The translations under genes and the position numbers were made by a program. From assembly GCA_025360965.1 (NCBI GenBank), contig JANYBC010000214.1, positions 1 through 64,000 on the forward strand: 64,000 bases of DNA, written 5' to 3'. The notes beneath the pieces are model-generated. The model worked only from the letters and a program-made list of their open reading frames with translations, was not told the DNA's origin and did no database searches. Of the stretch, positions 45,767 to 59,189 are shown in pieces; position 1 is the stretch's first letter, and the number at the start of each line of letters is the position of its first letter. This DNA comes from Anaeromyxobacter sp. (lineage in GTDB: Bacteria; Myxococcota; Myxococcia; Myxococcales; Anaeromyxobacteraceae).

Positions 45767-47743
45767 TCAGCGCGGCGGCCGGACCAGGCTGTGGCGCTGC
45801 AGCCGGCGGTAGAGGGTCATCCGCGAGACCCCCAGCTCGGCGGCGGCGCGGGCCACGTTCCACTCGCAGGTGGTGAGCAGGTGGGCGAGCGCCTGGGCGT
45901 CGGTCTCACCGGGCGCCGGCGCGGCGGCTGGCGTCGGCGGCGGCTGTGCCCGCGGCGCGAGCAGCTCGGCCGGGAGGTGGCAGGCGTCGATCTGCTGGCG
46001 CGGAGCGGTGGCGGCGGCGCGCAGCACCACGTTGCGGAGCTGCCGGACGTTGCCGGGCCAGGAGAAGGCCTGCAGCGCCGCGATGGCCTCGTCGGAGAGG
46101 GTGAGGCCGCTGCGCCCGACCTCGGCCTCGGCCTGCTCGAGGAAGGCCTGGGCCAACCCCGGGATGTCCTCGACGCGCTGGCGCAGCGGCGGGACGGTGA
46201 TGGAGAGGACGTCGAGCCGGTAGTAGAGGTCCTCGCGGAAGCGCCCCTCCGCCACCGCGACCCGGAGCTCCTTGTTGGTGGCGGAGATGACCCGCACGTC
46301 GATGCGGCGCCGGGCCCCACCGCCGAGCCGCACCACCTCGCTCTCCTGCAGGACCCGCAGCAGCGCCGTCTGGCCGGTCGGCGAGAGCTCGCTCACCTCG
46401 TCGAGGAACAGGGTCCCGCCGCTGGCCTGCTCGAACTTGCCGGCGCTGCCGTCGCGGCGCCCGCCGGTGAAGGTGCCGGCCTCGTAGCCCAGCAGCTCGG
46501 CCTCGACCAGCGACTCGGGGAGGGAGCCGCAGTTGACGGCCACGAACGGCGCCCCGGCCCGCGGCCCGGCGCCGTGGATGGCCTGGGCATAGAGCTCCTT
46601 GCCGGTGCCCGACTCGCCGAAGAGGACCACCGGCAGGGCGTTGCGCGTCGCCACCCGGGCCAGCTCGACCGTGGCGCGCATGGCCTCAGACTCGAAGAGG
46701 ATCTGGTCGAAGCCCCAGCGCAGCGCCGGCGCGGCGGGCGCGGCCGGGTGACCCGGGGCGCGGGGCCGGTGGGTGACCAGCGAGGGCTCGCCCACCGCGC
46801 GCAGCACCGCCCCGACCGGGCAGCCCTGGTGGAGCACCGGCTGGACCACCAGCCGCAGGTCGCGCCAGGCCACCTCGCCATCGGACAGGCCGTCACCGGT
46901 CACCAGCCGCTCCACCTCCAGCCGCAGGTCGGGCGGGAGCCTACCGGCGGTCTGCCCGACGCGCGACGCGCCAGTGCCGTTGGTGGCCAGGATGCGCCCC
47001 GACTCGTCGACCGCCAGGAGCGCCTCGTCCCTGCCACGGGCGGCGCGGAAGGCGAAGCGGATCACCTCGTCGCGCACGCTGGCGGCCACCGCCAGCCGCT
47101 CCTCGATGGCGCGGGCGATCGCCTTGGCGATGACCAGCGCCTGCGGGTGGTGGGCCTCCCACGGGCCGGTGATGTCGACCAGCCCGACCGGGGTCTCCTC
47201 GCCGGGCCGGAAGACCGGGGCGCCGGCGCAGGACCAGGGCTGCCAGGCCTCGACGAAGTGCTCGGAGGCGAAGACCTCCACCGGCTTCCCCTCGGCGATG
47301 GCCGTGCCCGGGCCGTTGGTCCCGGCCGACTCCTCCGACCAGCAGGCCCCCGGGGCGAAGTTGATCTCGGCGACCCCCTCGACCGCCGGCTGGTGGCCCT
47401 GCAGCGAGAGCATCCACCCGGCCGCGTCGAAGTAGGCGAGGACGTGCTGGATGGAGCCGAGGCGGCGCGCGAACTCCTCGAGGATGGGCTGGGCCAGGCG
47501 GTAGGCCGGGTCGCGGCGGCAGCGCTCCTCCAGCTCCCCGGCGCGGAGGGTGCGGAGCGGGCGGCGCAGCGTCGGATCGACGCTGTAGTCCTCGCGGGCG
47601 CGGTGCCAGGAGCGGGCGATCTCGGGAGGCAGCCCCGGGGCCTCCTCGCCGTCCTCGACGAAGCGGAGCCAGGCGCGGTCGAGGAAGCGCCGCCGCTGGA
47701 GCGGCATCGAGTGCGGTGGAATCAGGACGGCGCGGTCGGTCAT
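45767..47743 (-). CDS. Sigma54-dependent transcriptional regulator, AcoR-like (GAF/PAS, AAA+, Fis HTH)
   Basis: [63 protein letters not shown]-terminal sensor region; [20 protein letters not shown]. Confidence 0.92.
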   Translation of the reverse strand: MTDRAVLIPPHSMPLQRRRFLDRAWLRFVEDGEEAPGLPPEIARSWHRAREDYSVDPTLRRPLRTLRAGELEERCRRDPAYRLAQPILEEFARRLGSIQHVLAYFDAAGWMLSLQGHQPAVEGVAEINFAPGACWSEESAGTNGPGTAIAEGKPVEVFASEHFVEAWQPWSCAGAPVFRPGEETPVGLVDITGPWEAHHPQALVIAKAIARAIEERLAVAASVRDEVIRFAFRAARGRDEALLAVDESGRILATNGTGASRVGQTAGRLPPDLRLEVERLVTGDGLSDGEVAWRDLRLVVQPVLHQGCPVGAVLRAVGEPSLVTHRPRAPGHPAAPAAPALRWGFDQILFESEAMRATVELARVATRNALPVVLFGESGTGKELYAQAIHGAGPRAGAPFVAVNCGSLPESLVEAELLGYEAGTFTGGRRDGSAGKFEQASGGTLFLDEVSELSPTGQTALLRVLQESEVVRLGGGARRRIDVRVISATNKELRVAVAEGRFREDLYYRLDVLSITVPPLRQRVEDIPGLAQAFLEQAEAEVGRSGLTLSDEAIAALQAFSWPGNVRQLRNVVLRAAATAPRQQIDACHLPAELLAPRAQPPPTPAAAPAPGETDAQALAHLLTTCEWNVARAAAELGVSRMTLYRRLQRHSLVRPPR

Positions 47744-47875
47744 GTGACCCTCGCAGCTCCCCCCGGCGATCGACGTGATGCCGGGAAATCTAACCCGAAC
47801 CCGAGCTGCATGTCGCACCCACCAAAGGACCAGTCCCGCCGAGGCCGGTTCGCCCGGTCCGGGGGGGCCGGAGGC

Positions 47876-49236
<1,361 letters not shown>

Positions 49237-49240
<4 letters not shown>

Positions 49241-50535
49241 CCGCCCACCTTCCCGGCGCAGTCGCCGGGGGCGGGCTGGGCCGTCTCGGGGCCGGGGAGC
49301 AGCAGGACCGCCTCGGTGCCGCCCCCGGGTCGCGACGCGAGCGAGAGGTCCCCGCCGTGCTGGCGCGCCAGCGCCCGGGCGATGGTCAGGCCCAGGCCGC
49401 TCCCCTGCGCCTTGGTGGTGACCCCCGGCTCGAAGACCTGCCGCCCCAGCGAGGGATCGAGCCCGGGCCCGCGGTCGGCCACCAGCACGCGGGCTCCGCC
49501 CCCCGGCTCCGAGGTGATGCGCAGCAGCACCTTCGACTCGGGCGGCGAGGCGTCGAGGGCGTTCTGCACCAGGTTGATGAGCACCTGCTTCACCTTGCGC
49601 GGGTCGCAGCGGGCCGGGGCCGGCGCCGGGGCGTCGACCTCGAGCTCGACGCCGCGCTCGTGGGCCAGCCCCTCGTGGAGCGCCGCCACCTCCCGGCAGA
49701 GCTCGCCGGCGTCGTGGTCGCCGAGCGCCAGCGGGACCAGCGGGCGCGAGAAGTTGAGGAACTCGTCGAGGATGGCCTGCATCCGGTCGACCTCGTGGCG
49801 CAGCACCGCCAGCCGCTCGGCCCCCTTGCCTGCCGCCAGCGCCGGGGCCAGCAGCCCGGCCAGCCCCTTCACCGAGGCCAGTGGGTTCTTCAGCTCGTGG
49901 GCGATCTCGGCGGAGAGGGCGGTCAGCTCCTCGGCCCGCTCGGCGTGGGCGCGCAGCGACTCGGTCTGGGCTCGAACCGTCCGCCGCAGCATGGCGTCGA
50001 AGGCCCGGCGCACGAAGCGCCCCAGCTGCCGGCTCAGCCCCAGCAGCACTGTGAAGGTGACGGCCACCGTGAGCGTCCGGGAGGTCGGGATCCGCCCGGG
50101 GTCGGTGAGCAGCGGGAGGCGGAGCCAGAGGTCGCCGCGCGTCAGCTGCAGGACCGTGAAGGTGAAGACCGCGAACATCTCCAGGGCCATCAGGTAGGTG
50201 GCCACCGCCGGCGAGCCGAAGAGGCCGATGGCGACCGTCACCAGCACCATGACCGGCAGGAACGGGCTCTCCAGCCCGCCGCTCACCACGCTGAAGGTGA
50301 CGATGGAGGCCACCGCCACCACCAGGTTGCGGTCGATGGCGTGCCGCGACAGCCCGCGCCGCTGCCAGCGCCGGAACTCGATGACGAAGATGGCGGCCAG
50401 CAGCGGGACCGCCACCGCCAGGATGATGATGCGCCAGCCGGTCGGATCGACCCACCAGGTCCAGGCGAAGAGGACCACCAGCGCCGGGATCAGCGAGAGC
50501 CGGGCGCGGGTGAAGAGCCCGAAGAGCCGGGACAT
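49237..50535 (-). CDS. Membrane sensor histidine kinase, partner of the 47876..49240 regulator
   Basis: Multi-TM N-terminus; AEIAHELKNPLASVKGLAGLL H-box; LINLVQNALDAS; DRGPGLDP; GSGLGLTIARALARQHGGDL; 4-bp overlap with the regulator gene. Confidence 0.94.
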
Positions 50536-50672
50536 CTCCTGCCGCTGGATCTCCTCGAAGCCGTCCCTGGGGGTCAATCGCCGATCCTCGCGCGGCGCTG
50601 GCCGCAGCAGGAGGATACGACGGGGCGGGCGATCGCGCACCTCGTCCGTCCGTTCGCGTTTCCGTACCGCCT

Positions 50673-50686
50673 GTCGGAATCCCGAC
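50673..50686. promoter_or_regulatory. Inverted repeat, candidate upstream activator site
   Basis: GTCGG-AATC-CCGAC, about 65 bp upstream of the sigma54 promoter at 50749. Confidence 0.4.
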
Positions 50687-50748
50687 GGCCGGGCGCGGCT
50701 CCAACACCGGGAAGGCGCGCCGCAGGCCCTTGGGGCCTCTCGCGACGC

Positions 50749-50764
50749 CGGCACGCCGCTTGCC
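50749..50764 (+). promoter_or_regulatory. Sigma54 (RpoN) -24/-12 promoter of the efflux operon
   Basis: CGGCACGCCGCTTGCC: GGCACG-N4-TTGC, exact GG-N10-GC spacing; about 50 bp before the ATG at 50813. Confidence 0.75.
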
Positions 50765-50812
50765 CTTGTGCCGGTGGCGCGGTCCAATGCGCCACCTTCA
50801 GGAGATCCAGAC

Positions 50813-51853
50813 ATGCGCCGCGTCGTCATCGCCCTCGCCAGCTTCACGCTCCTGCTCGCCGCCCTCATCTCGCTCAAGGTCTGGTCCCAGGCGCGCGCCC
50901 TGGCGGCGCCGGCCGGCGGGTCGGGCCAGATCGAGGCGGTGGTGATCGACCTGGCCTCGCGGGTCGGCGCCCGCGTTCTGGAGGTGAAGGTGCGCGAGGG
51001 GCAGGCGGTCAAGGCCGGCGACCTGCTGGTGCGGCTCGACTGCGCCGACCCGGACGCGGCGCTGGCCGAGGCCGAGGCCCGGCTGGCCACGGCCCGGGCC
51101 CAGGCGGTGGCGGCGGCGGCGCAGCGGCAGTCGGCGGTCGGCTCCACGGCGGCGGCGCGCGCCGGACAGTCTGCGGCCGGGGCCCAGGCCGCCTCGCTGG
51201 CCGCCCTGCGGGACGTGGCCGAGCGGCAGGCGAAGCGGACCTCCTCCATGGGCGAGGCGGTCTCGGAGGCCAGCCTCGATCAGACCCGGGCGGCAGCCGA
51301 CGGGCTGCGCCACCAGGCCGAGGCGGCCGCGGCGCAGGCGGTGGCCAGCGAGGCGCAGGCCCGGGCGGCCAACGCCGGGGTCGGCGCCGCCGAGGCCCAG
51401 GCCCGGGCGGCCGAGGCCCAGGTCAAGGCGGCGGAGGCGGCGGTCTCCCGCACCCGGCTGCTGTCAGGGGAGTGCGAGCTCAAGGCGCCGCGCGACGCCG
51501 AGGTCTCGAAGCTGCCGCACCAGGCGGGCGAGCTGGTCGGCCCCGGGGCGGTGCTGGTCCGGCTGGTCGACCTCTCCGAGCCGAAGGCGACCTTCTACCT
51601 GCCCAACGCCGAGGTCGGCGCCGTGAAGGCCGGGGCGGCGGCCGCGGTGGTGGCCGACGCCTGGCCCGGGAGGACCTTTGAGGGGACGGTGCGGACCGTC
51701 TCGCTGGAGGCCGAGTTCACGCCGCGAAACATCCAGACCCGCACCGACCGCGATCGGCTGGTCTACCCGGTCGAGGTGACCGTGAAGGACCCGGAGCACC
51801 GGCTGCGCGCCGGGATGCCGGTCCAGGTCACCATCCCGGGCACGGGCCGGTAG
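50813..51853 (+). CDS. HlyD-type periplasmic adaptor subunit
   Basis: N-terminal TM; VGARVLEVKVREGQAVKAGDLLVRLD biotinyl/lipoyl motif; Ala-rich coiled coil; ELKAPRDAEVSKLPHQAGELVGPGAVLVRLVD. Confidence 0.93.
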   Translation: MRRVVIALASFTLLLAALISLKVWSQARALAAPAGGSGQIEAVVIDLASRVGARVLEVKVREGQAVKAGDLLVRLDCADPDAALAEAEARLATARAQAVAAAAQRQSAVGSTAAARAGQSAAGAQAASLAALRDVAERQAKRTSSMGEAVSEASLDQTRAAADGLRHQAEAAAAQAVASEAQARAANAGVGAAEAQARAAEAQVKAAEAAVSRTRLLSGECELKAPRDAEVSKLPHQAGELVGPGAVLVRLVDLSEPKATFYLPNAEVGAVKAGAAAAVVADAWPGRTFEGTVRTVSLEAEFTPRNIQTRTDRDRLVYPVEVTVKDPEHRLRAGMPVQVTIPGTGR

Positions 51854-51855
51854 CC

Positions 51856-52623
51856 GTGCAGGAGCGGTCCAGCAGCGCAGCCGGCCAGCCGGCCATCGTC
51901 GCCCGCGACCTGCGGCGCCGCTTCGGCGCGGTGCAGGCGCTCGATGGGCTCGGCTTCACTGTGGCGCGCGGCGAACTCTACGGCCTGGTCGGCCCCGACG
52001 GCGCCGGCAAGACCACCGCCATCCGGGCGCTGGCCGGCCTCATCGATCTCGACGGCGGCGAGGCGCGCATCCTCGGGCTCGACCCGGCCCGCGACGGCGC
52101 GGTGCGGGAGCGGCTCGGGCTGATGCCGCAGCAGTACAGCCTCTACCGCGACCTGACCGTGGGCGAGAACCTGCGCTTCTTCGGACGGCTGGCGACGCTC
52201 CCGGCCGCGCGCTACCGCGAGCGCGCGGCGCGCCTGCTGGCGCTCACCCGGCTGGCCCCCTTCGTCGACCGGCGCGCCGACCAGCTCTCCGGCGGGATGT
52301 ACAAGAAGCTGGCGCTCTCCTGCGCGCTGCTCACCGAGCCGGAGGTGCTGCTGCTCGACGAGCCGACCAACGGGGTCGACCCGGTCTCGCGCCGAGAGCT
52401 CTGGGCCCTGCTCCACGAGTTCGTCGACGGCGGCATGGCGGTGGTGATCAGCACGCCCTACATGGACGAGGCCGAGCGCTGCCACCGGGTCGGGCTGGTC
52501 CACCACGGCCGGCTCCTGCTCGAGGGCCCGCCGGGCCGCCTGCTGGCCGACTTCGAGCGCGCCGGCCACGCCCGGCCGACCTTCGAGGAGCTCTTCATCG
52601 ACTCGATCGGGCGGGCCGCGTGA
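51856..52623 (+). CDS. ABC transporter ATP-binding protein
   Basis: GPDGAGKTTAIRALAGL; LSGGMYKKLALSCALLTEPEVLLLDEPTNGVDP. Confidence 0.95.
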   Translation: MQERSSSAAGQPAIVARDLRRRFGAVQALDGLGFTVARGELYGLVGPDGAGKTTAIRALAGLIDLDGGEARILGLDPARDGAVRERLGLMPQQYSLYRDLTVGENLRFFGRLATLPAARYRERAARLLALTRLAPFVDRRADQLSGGMYKKLALSCALLTEPEVLLLDEPTNGVDPVSRRELWALLHEFVDGGMAVVISTPYMDEAERCHRVGLVHHGRLLLEGPPGRLLADFERAGHARPTFEELFIDSIGRAA

Positions 52624-53588
52624 CCGCCTCGGCCCCCGCGGGCGCCGCGGTCGACCACGCCATCGTGGTCAGCGACCTGACCCGCCGCTTCGGCGAATTC
52701 ACCGCCGTCGACCGGGTCTCCTTCGAGGTCGAGCAGGGGGAGATCTTCGGCTACCTCGGCGCCAACGGCGCCGGGAAGAGCACCACCATCCGCATGTTGA
52801 TCGGGCTGCTGGCGCCCAGCGGCGGGAAGGCCACCGTGGCCGGCCACGACGTGGCCACGGCGCCGAACCGGGTCAAGGAGTCGATCGGCTACATGTCGCA
52901 GAAGTTCTCGCTCTACCTCGACCTGCCGGTGGAGGAGAACCTGCTCTTCTTCGGCGCCGCCTACGGCCTGGAGGGCAAGGCGCTGCGGCTCCGCTCGGCC
53001 GAGTTGCTGGAGCGGGTCGGGCTCGACGCCCAGCACGAGGCCACCACCGGCGACCTGCCGGGCGGGCAGCGGCAGCGGCTGGCGCTGGCCTGCGCGCTGC
53101 TCCACCGCCCCGGCATCGTCTTCCTCGACGAGCCGACCGCTGGGGTCGACCCGGTGGCGCGGCGGGCCTTCTGGGAGCTGATCCGCGAGTTGGCCCGGGG
53201 CGGCACCACGGTCTTCGTCACCACCCACTACCTCGACGAGGCCGAGTACTGCCGGCGCATCGGGCTGATGGTGGACGGCAAGCTGGTGGCGCTCGACACC
53301 CCGGCCGGCCTGAAGCGGACCTGGGTGCCGGACCGGGTGCTGGTGGCGCGTGGCCGCGGCCTGGCGGCGGCCGGCAGCAGGCTGCAGGGCGCGGCCGGGG
53401 TGCGGGCGGTGGCCCCCTTCGGCGCCGGGCTGCACCTGCGCGTCGACCCGGCCAGGCTCGACGGCGCGGCGGTGGCGCAGGCGCTGCGCGAGGCGGGCGC
53501 CGAGGCGGTCGAGGTGGAGGAGGCGTCCCCCTCGCTGGAGGACGTCTTCCTGGCGGTCGTCGACCGCAGCGCGGAGCGCAGGCCATGA
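52620..53588 (+). CDS. ABC transporter ATP-binding protein
   Basis: GANGAGKSTTIRMLIGLL; LPGGQRQRLALACALLHRPGIVFLDEPTAGVDP. Confidence 0.95.
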   Translation: MTASAPAGAAVDHAIVVSDLTRRFGEFTAVDRVSFEVEQGEIFGYLGANGAGKSTTIRMLIGLLAPSGGKATVAGHDVATAPNRVKESIGYMSQKFSLYLDLPVEENLLFFGAAYGLEGKALRLRSAELLERVGLDAQHEATTGDLPGGQRQRLALACALLHRPGIVFLDEPTAGVDPVARRAFWELIRELARGGTTVFVTTHYLDEAEYCRRIGLMVDGKLVALDTPAGLKRTWVPDRVLVARGRGLAAAGSRLQGAAGVRAVAPFGAGLHLRVDPARLDGAAVAQALREAGAEAVEVEEASPSLEDVFLAVVDRSAERRP

Positions 53589-54721
53589 CCGGCTCCCGGC
53601 TGCTCCGCTCGCTGCTCCGCATCGGCGCCATGGCCGGCAAGGAAGCCATCCACGTCCGGCGCGACCCGCGCACCCTGGGGTTGGCGCTGGTCATGCCGGT
53701 GGTGATGCTCTTCCTCTTCGGCTACGGCGTCTCCTCCGACCTCGATCACATCCCGCTGGTCTTCGCGGACCAGGACCAGAGCGAGGCCTCGCGGGCGCTG
53801 GCGCGGGCCTTCGACGGCTCGGGCGAGTTCACGGTGGTGGGGCGCCCGGCGCCGGAGGGCGTCGAGGCGCTCTTCCGCGGCGGCGTGGCGGTGGCGGCGC
53901 TGGTGGTGCCGCGGGGCTACCAGCGGGACCTCCTGCTCGGCAAGCGGGCCGAGGTCCAGCTCATGCTCGACGGCGCCGATCCGGTGGTCGGCAACCAGGT
54001 GCTGGCCAAGGCCGACGCCATCGCCCGCGTCGAGAGCCAACGGCTGGCCGGCGCCGCCTTCGCCCGGCTGCAGCCGCCGCTGCAGGTCAAGGTCTGGACC
54101 CGCTACAACCCGGAGGGGCGCTCGGCGCTCTACATGGTGCCGGGGCTCTCGGCCTTCCTGCTGGCCATCACCGCGGTGATGCTGACCGCCCTGGCCATCG
54201 CCGGCGAGTGGGAGCGAGGTTCGATGGAGCAGCTCTTCGCCTCGCCGGTGGGGCGCCTGGAGATCGTGCTCGGCAAGCTGCTCCCCTACCTGGTGCTCGG
54301 CCTGCTCGAGCTCCTGCTGGTGGTCGCCTTCGGCGCGCTGGTGTTCGACGTCCCCATCCGCGGGAGCCTGCCGCTGATCATGCTCTTCGGGCTGGTCTTC
54401 ATGGCCGGCATGCTCGGGCAGGGGCTCTTCATCTCGGTGGTGGCCAAGAACCAGCTGGTGGCCACCCAGGCCGGGGCGCTCTCGGCCATGCTCCCCGCCA
54501 TCATCCTCTCCGGCATGATCTTCCCCATCGAGAACATGCCGCTGCCGCTGCGGACCATCTCGCGCCTCATCCCGTCGCGCTACCTGGTCCACGGGCTGCG
54601 CGGCATCCTGCTCAAGGGGAACGGGCTCGACGTGCTCTGGCCGGACCTGCTGGCCATGGCGCTCTTCGCCGTGGCCATCCTCGGGCTGGCCACAGCCCGC
54701 TTCAAGCGGAGGGTGGCGTGA
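53585..54721 (+). CDS. ABC-2 type transporter permease
   Basis: KEAIHVRRDPRTLGLALVMPVVMLFLFGYGVSSD; C-terminal TM bundle. Confidence 0.93.
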   Translation: MTGSRLLRSLLRIGAMAGKEAIHVRRDPRTLGLALVMPVVMLFLFGYGVSSDLDHIPLVFADQDQSEASRALARAFDGSGEFTVVGRPAPEGVEALFRGGVAVAALVVPRGYQRDLLLGKRAEVQLMLDGADPVVGNQVLAKADAIARVESQRLAGAAFARLQPPLQVKVWTRYNPEGRSALYMVPGLSAFLLAITAVMLTALAIAGEWERGSMEQLFASPVGRLEIVLGKLLPYLVLGLLELLLVVAFGALVFDVPIRGSLPLIMLFGLVFMAGMLGQGLFISVVAKNQLVATQAGALSAMLPAIILSGMIFPIENMPLPLRTISRLIPSRYLVHGLRGILLKGNGLDVLWPDLLAMALFAVAILGLATARFKRRVA

Positions 54722-54749
54722 GCGCCCTCCGGGCCCGGCGAGGTGCACC

Positions 54750-55895
54750 ATGAGCGGCTTCTGGCACACCGGCCGCCTGCAGCTCGGCGCGGTCTTCCGC
54801 AAGGAGGTCCGCCAGACCATCCGCGACCGGCGGGTGATGTTCCTGCTGGTGGTGGCGCCGCTGATCCAGACGGTCATCTTCGGCTTCGCCGTCGACTTCG
54901 ACGTCGACCGGGTGCCGGCGGTGCTGGTCGACCAGGACCGGAGCGACGAGAGCCGGCTCCACGCCCGGCGCGTGCTGGCCGACCAGACCCTGCGTCACGC
55001 CGGCGAGGTGGCCGGGGTGGCCGAGGCCGACCAGGCCCTCGACGACGGCCGCGCCGCGGTCGCGCTGGTCTTTCCACCCAGCCTGGCCCGCGACCTCGCC
55101 AGCCAGCGGCCCGCCGAGGTGCAGCTGCTGCTCGACGGGACCGACCCGAACCGGGCGCTGGTGGCCAGCGGCGCCGTCTCCCGCTACTTCGGCGAGGTGG
55201 GGGAGCGGCTCATCCGCGAGCGGCTCGAGGCGGCCGGGCGCCCGGCGCCGGCGCAGGTGGTGCTGGTGCCGCGCATCCTCTACAACCCGCGGCTCAAGAC
55301 CGCCCCGTACATCGTCCCGGGCATCGCCGGGACCCTGCTGGTGATCGTCACCACGCTGGTCACCGCCATGGGGCTCTCCCGGGAGCGGGAGATGGGGACC
55401 ATGGAGCAGGTGCTGGTGACCCCCATCAGGCCGATCTGGCTGCTGGTGGGGAAGCTGCTCCCCTTCCTGGTGATCGGCATCTTCGACGTCCTGCTGCTGG
55501 TGGCGGTGGGGAGCTGGGTGTTCGAGGTGCCACTGCGCGGCAACCTGCTGGTGGGCGCCGCCGGCGTGCTGCTCTACGTCTTCACGACGCTCGGCGTCGG
55601 GCTGCTCATCTCGACGGCCTCGCAGAACCAGCAGCAGGCCTTCCTCGGAGGGTTCATCTTCACGATGCCCGCCATCCTGCTCTCCGGGGTGATGACGCCC
55701 ATCCGCGGCATGCCGGGCTGGCTCCAGGTGATCACCTGGTTCAACCCGACCCGCCATTTCGCCGAGGTGATGCGGGGGGTCCTGATGCGCGGCGCCGGTT
55801 TCGGCGACCTCTGGTTCCAGCTCGCCTTCCTTGCCGCCCTCGGACTCGGGGTGATGGCGCTGGCCGTCTCCCGCTTCCGCACCCAGCTCGGCTGA
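54750..55895 (+). CDS. ABC-2 type transporter permease
   Basis: RKEVRQTIRDRRVMFLLVVAPLIQTVIFGFAVDFDVDRVP; REREMGTMEQVLVTPIRPIWLLVGKLLPFL. Confidence 0.93.
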   Translation: MSGFWHTGRLQLGAVFRKEVRQTIRDRRVMFLLVVAPLIQTVIFGFAVDFDVDRVPAVLVDQDRSDESRLHARRVLADQTLRHAGEVAGVAEADQALDDGRAAVALVFPPSLARDLASQRPAEVQLLLDGTDPNRALVASGAVSRYFGEVGERLIRERLEAAGRPAPAQVVLVPRILYNPRLKTAPYIVPGIAGTLLVIVTTLVTAMGLSREREMGTMEQVLVTPIRPIWLLVGKLLPFLVIGIFDVLLLVAVGSWVFEVPLRGNLLVGAAGVLLYVFTTLGVGLLISTASQNQQQAFLGGFIFTMPAILLSGVMTPIRGMPGWLQVITWFNPTRHFAEVMRGVLMRGAGFGDLWFQLAFLAALGLGVMALAVSRFRTQLG

Positions 55896-55922
55896 GGGCC
55901 CCCGGCCCTTCGCCGCCGCGCC

Positions 55923-58397
55923 TCAGTCGGTCGGGAGGTGGAGCCGGCTGAGGATGTCCGCGAAGCGCGGGTCGGTGGTCAGCCCGCGCATCAGCGGGTC
56001 GAGCCTCAGGTCCATGACGCCGCCGTCGTGCGCGGCCATGGCCCGCTCCAGCCAGGCGAAGGCCTGGTCCTTGTCGCCTCGCCAGGCGTAGACGGTGGCG
56101 ATCTGGAACGGCCCTTCGTCCTGGCGGGTACGCAGCATCTGGTCGAGCACGGCCTGCGACTCGGCCTTGCGCCCCATGGAGTGGAGCGCCACCGCCTGGA
56201 CCTGCAGCTTGAAGACCCCCGGCTCGCACTGATCGGCCGCCGCCAGCGCCGCCTCGGGGTGTCCATCGACCAGTTCGGCCATGGCGAGGTAGGTGGCGGC
56301 GAAGTTCTGTTTCGGCTGAAGCTCGATCGACCGTGCGGCGGCCCGGCGCGTCGCGTCGAGGTCGCCCGCGGCAAGGTGGATGGCGGCCAGCGAGGACCAG
56401 GCGCTGTTGGAGAGCGGATCGAGGCGCGTCGCCAGCAGCGCTGCTGACCGGGCCTCGTCGAGCAGGCCCAGGGGCGCGAGGACGTCGCGGGCGTAGCGCT
56501 GCCGGATCTCGGCGCTGCCCGGCTCCAGCTCGACGGCGCGCTCCAGATCGGAGCGGGCCCCGATCCAGTCGGTCTGCAGGCAGGCGCGCAGGAAGCCGCG
56601 AGAGGCGTACCCCTCGGCGAGCTCGGGGGCCAGCGAGACCGCCTGCTCGGCCGCCGCCATGGCATCCTTCCCCGCCCGCGCCAGCGCCTCCGCGGTCCCA
56701 TCGACATTGGCGAAGCCCCAGAAGAGGGCCTGGGAGAGGCCGGCCCAGGCCGGGGCGTAGGTCGGATCGAGGTCGAGGGCGCGCCGGAAGGCCGTCACCG
56801 CGTCGCGGAAGGCCCGGGTATGGTCCTCCCGGGTCAGCTGGCGACCGAGCAGGTACTGCGCATAGGCCTCGGAGTTGGCGGTGCGGTGGAGCTGCGAGGT
56901 GGGCATCCGCCCCCCCAGCAGCTGGACCTTGAGGGCCTGCACCACGGCCCCGGCGATCTCGTCCTGCACCGCGAAGAGGTCGGCCATGGGCCGGTCGAAG
57001 GTCCGCGACCAGAGGTGGTTGCCGTCGGTCGCCTGGACGAGCTGCGCGGTCACCCGCAGCCGGTCGCCGTCGCGCCGCACGCTCCCCTCGAGCACGGTCG
57101 CCACGCCGAGGTCGCGGCCGACCTTACGCAAGTCGGGGGACGGTTCCCTGAACCGGACCGACGAGCGCTGTCCGGTGACGCGGAGCCCCTCGATGCGAGT
57201 GAGCGCCGTGACGATCTCCTCGGCCAGCCCATCCGAGAGGAAGTGATGGTCGTGGGCCTCGCTGAGATCGACGAAGGGGAGGACGGCCACCGAAGGGGAC
57301 CGGTCCGGGCCCCCGGCGCCGCGCTGGCGCCAAGCCTGCCACCCCGAGGCCAGCCCCGCCACCAGGGCCAGCGCCGCGACCCCGGCCAGGGCCGGCCGGA
57401 CCCAGCGCCGCCAGGCGGGCAGGATGCGGACCGAGCCGGCCGCCGGGCCGCCGGCTTCGGGCGGCGGCAGCTCGGCCTGCACCAGCAGCAGCTCGGAGAG
57501 CGCCGCGGCGCCGTCGCGCAGCCGCCGCACCGGGTCCTTCTCCAGCATGCGCGCCACCAGCCGGTCGAGCCCGGGGTGGCCGGGGACCTGGAGGCGCGGC
57601 GCCGGCTTCGGGCCGAGCACCGAGCGCCCCCCGTCGTCGGGGAAGGGGAGCTGACCGGTGAGCATGCGGTAGAGCACGACACCGAGCGCGAAGACGTCGG
57701 TCCGCTCGTCCTCCGGCGCCTCGCGCCACTGCTCGGGCGCCATGCAGTTGGGTGTGCCCCCGCCCATGCGCCGCCGGCCGAAGGCCTGCGCCAGCCCGAA
57801 GTCGAGCACCTTGGCGCCGCCGCCTTCGACCAGGAAGATGTTGGAGGGCTTGAGGTCGCGGTGGACCACGCCGTGGGCGTGGGTCCAGGCCAGGCCGCGG
57901 GCCACGTCGACGGCGATGACCACCGCCGCGGCGGGCGTCAGCGGGCCGCGCCCCAGCCGCGCCGAGAGGGTCTGGCCTCGAAGCAGCTCCAGCACCAGGT
58001 AGGGACCGTGCGCGCAGGTGCCGAAGTCGTAGAGGGTCACCAGGTTGGGGTGGGCGAGGCGGGCGATGGTCTCGGCCTCGCGCCGCAGCTGGTCCTCGGC
58101 CACGCCGGAGAGGCCGGCCCGGACCACCTTGAAGGCCACGGTGCGGCCCAGCGTCGTGTCGAGGGCTTCGAAGACCACGCCGAAGGCGCCGCGCCCCAGC
58201 TCGCGCACCAGCTCGAAGCGGTCGACGTGGGCCCCGGGCCGCAGCTCAGGTGACCAGGCGACGCCGGCCGCCACCGCCGGGGTGCTGGCGAGATCGGCCA
58301 GCAGCGCCGAGATGGAGCCTGGCTCGGGCAGGTCCCGGTCGGAGGGTATGGGCGGCACGGTCAGCGAACGTTGGCACGCCCAGAGATCCGCCGGCAA
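55923..58397 (-). CDS. Serine/threonine protein kinase fused to a TolB-like/CadC-associated region and TPRs
   Basis: [45 protein letters not shown]; then [30 protein letters not shown]...[24 protein letters not shown]-terminal TPR-like repeats. Confidence 0.93.
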   Translation of the reverse strand: MPADLWACQRSLTVPPIPSDRDLPEPGSISALLADLASTPAVAAGVAWSPELRPGAHVDRFELVRELGRGAFGVVFEALDTTLGRTVAFKVVRAGLSGVAEDQLRREAETIARLAHPNLVTLYDFGTCAHGPYLVLELLRGQTLSARLGRGPLTPAAAVVIAVDVARGLAWTHAHGVVHRDLKPSNIFLVEGGGAKVLDFGLAQAFGRRRMGGGTPNCMAPEQWREAPEDERTDVFALGVVLYRMLTGQLPFPDDGGRSVLGPKPAPRLQVPGHPGLDRLVARMLEKDPVRRLRDGAAALSELLLVQAELPPPEAGGPAAGSVRILPAWRRWVRPALAGVAALALVAGLASGWQAWRQRGAGGPDRSPSVAVLPFVDLSEAHDHHFLSDGLAEEIVTALTRIEGLRVTGQRSSVRFREPSPDLRKVGRDLGVATVLEGSVRRDGDRLRVTAQLVQATDGNHLWSRTFDRPMADLFAVQDEIAGAVVQALKVQLLGGRMPTSQLHRTANSEAYAQYLLGRQLTREDHTRAFRDAVTAFRRALDLDPTYAPAWAGLSQALFWGFANVDGTAEALARAGKDAMAAAEQAVSLAPELAEGYASRGFLRACLQTDWIGARSDLERAVELEPGSAEIRQRYARDVLAPLGLLDEARSAALLATRLDPLSNSAWSSLAAIHLAAGDLDATRRAAARSIELQPKQNFAATYLAMAELVDGHPEAALAAADQCEPGVFKLQVQAVALHSMGRKAESQAVLDQMLRTRQDEGPFQIATVYAWRGDKDQAFAWLERAMAAHDGGVMDLRLDPLMRGLTTDPRFADILSRLHLPTD

Positions 58398-58448
58398 GTC
58401 AGGGGTTGGAGGGACGGATTGCCCCCACCCGGGTTAAGTTCCCCGCCC

Positions 58449-59185
<737 letters not shown>

Positions 59186-59189
<4 letters not shown>

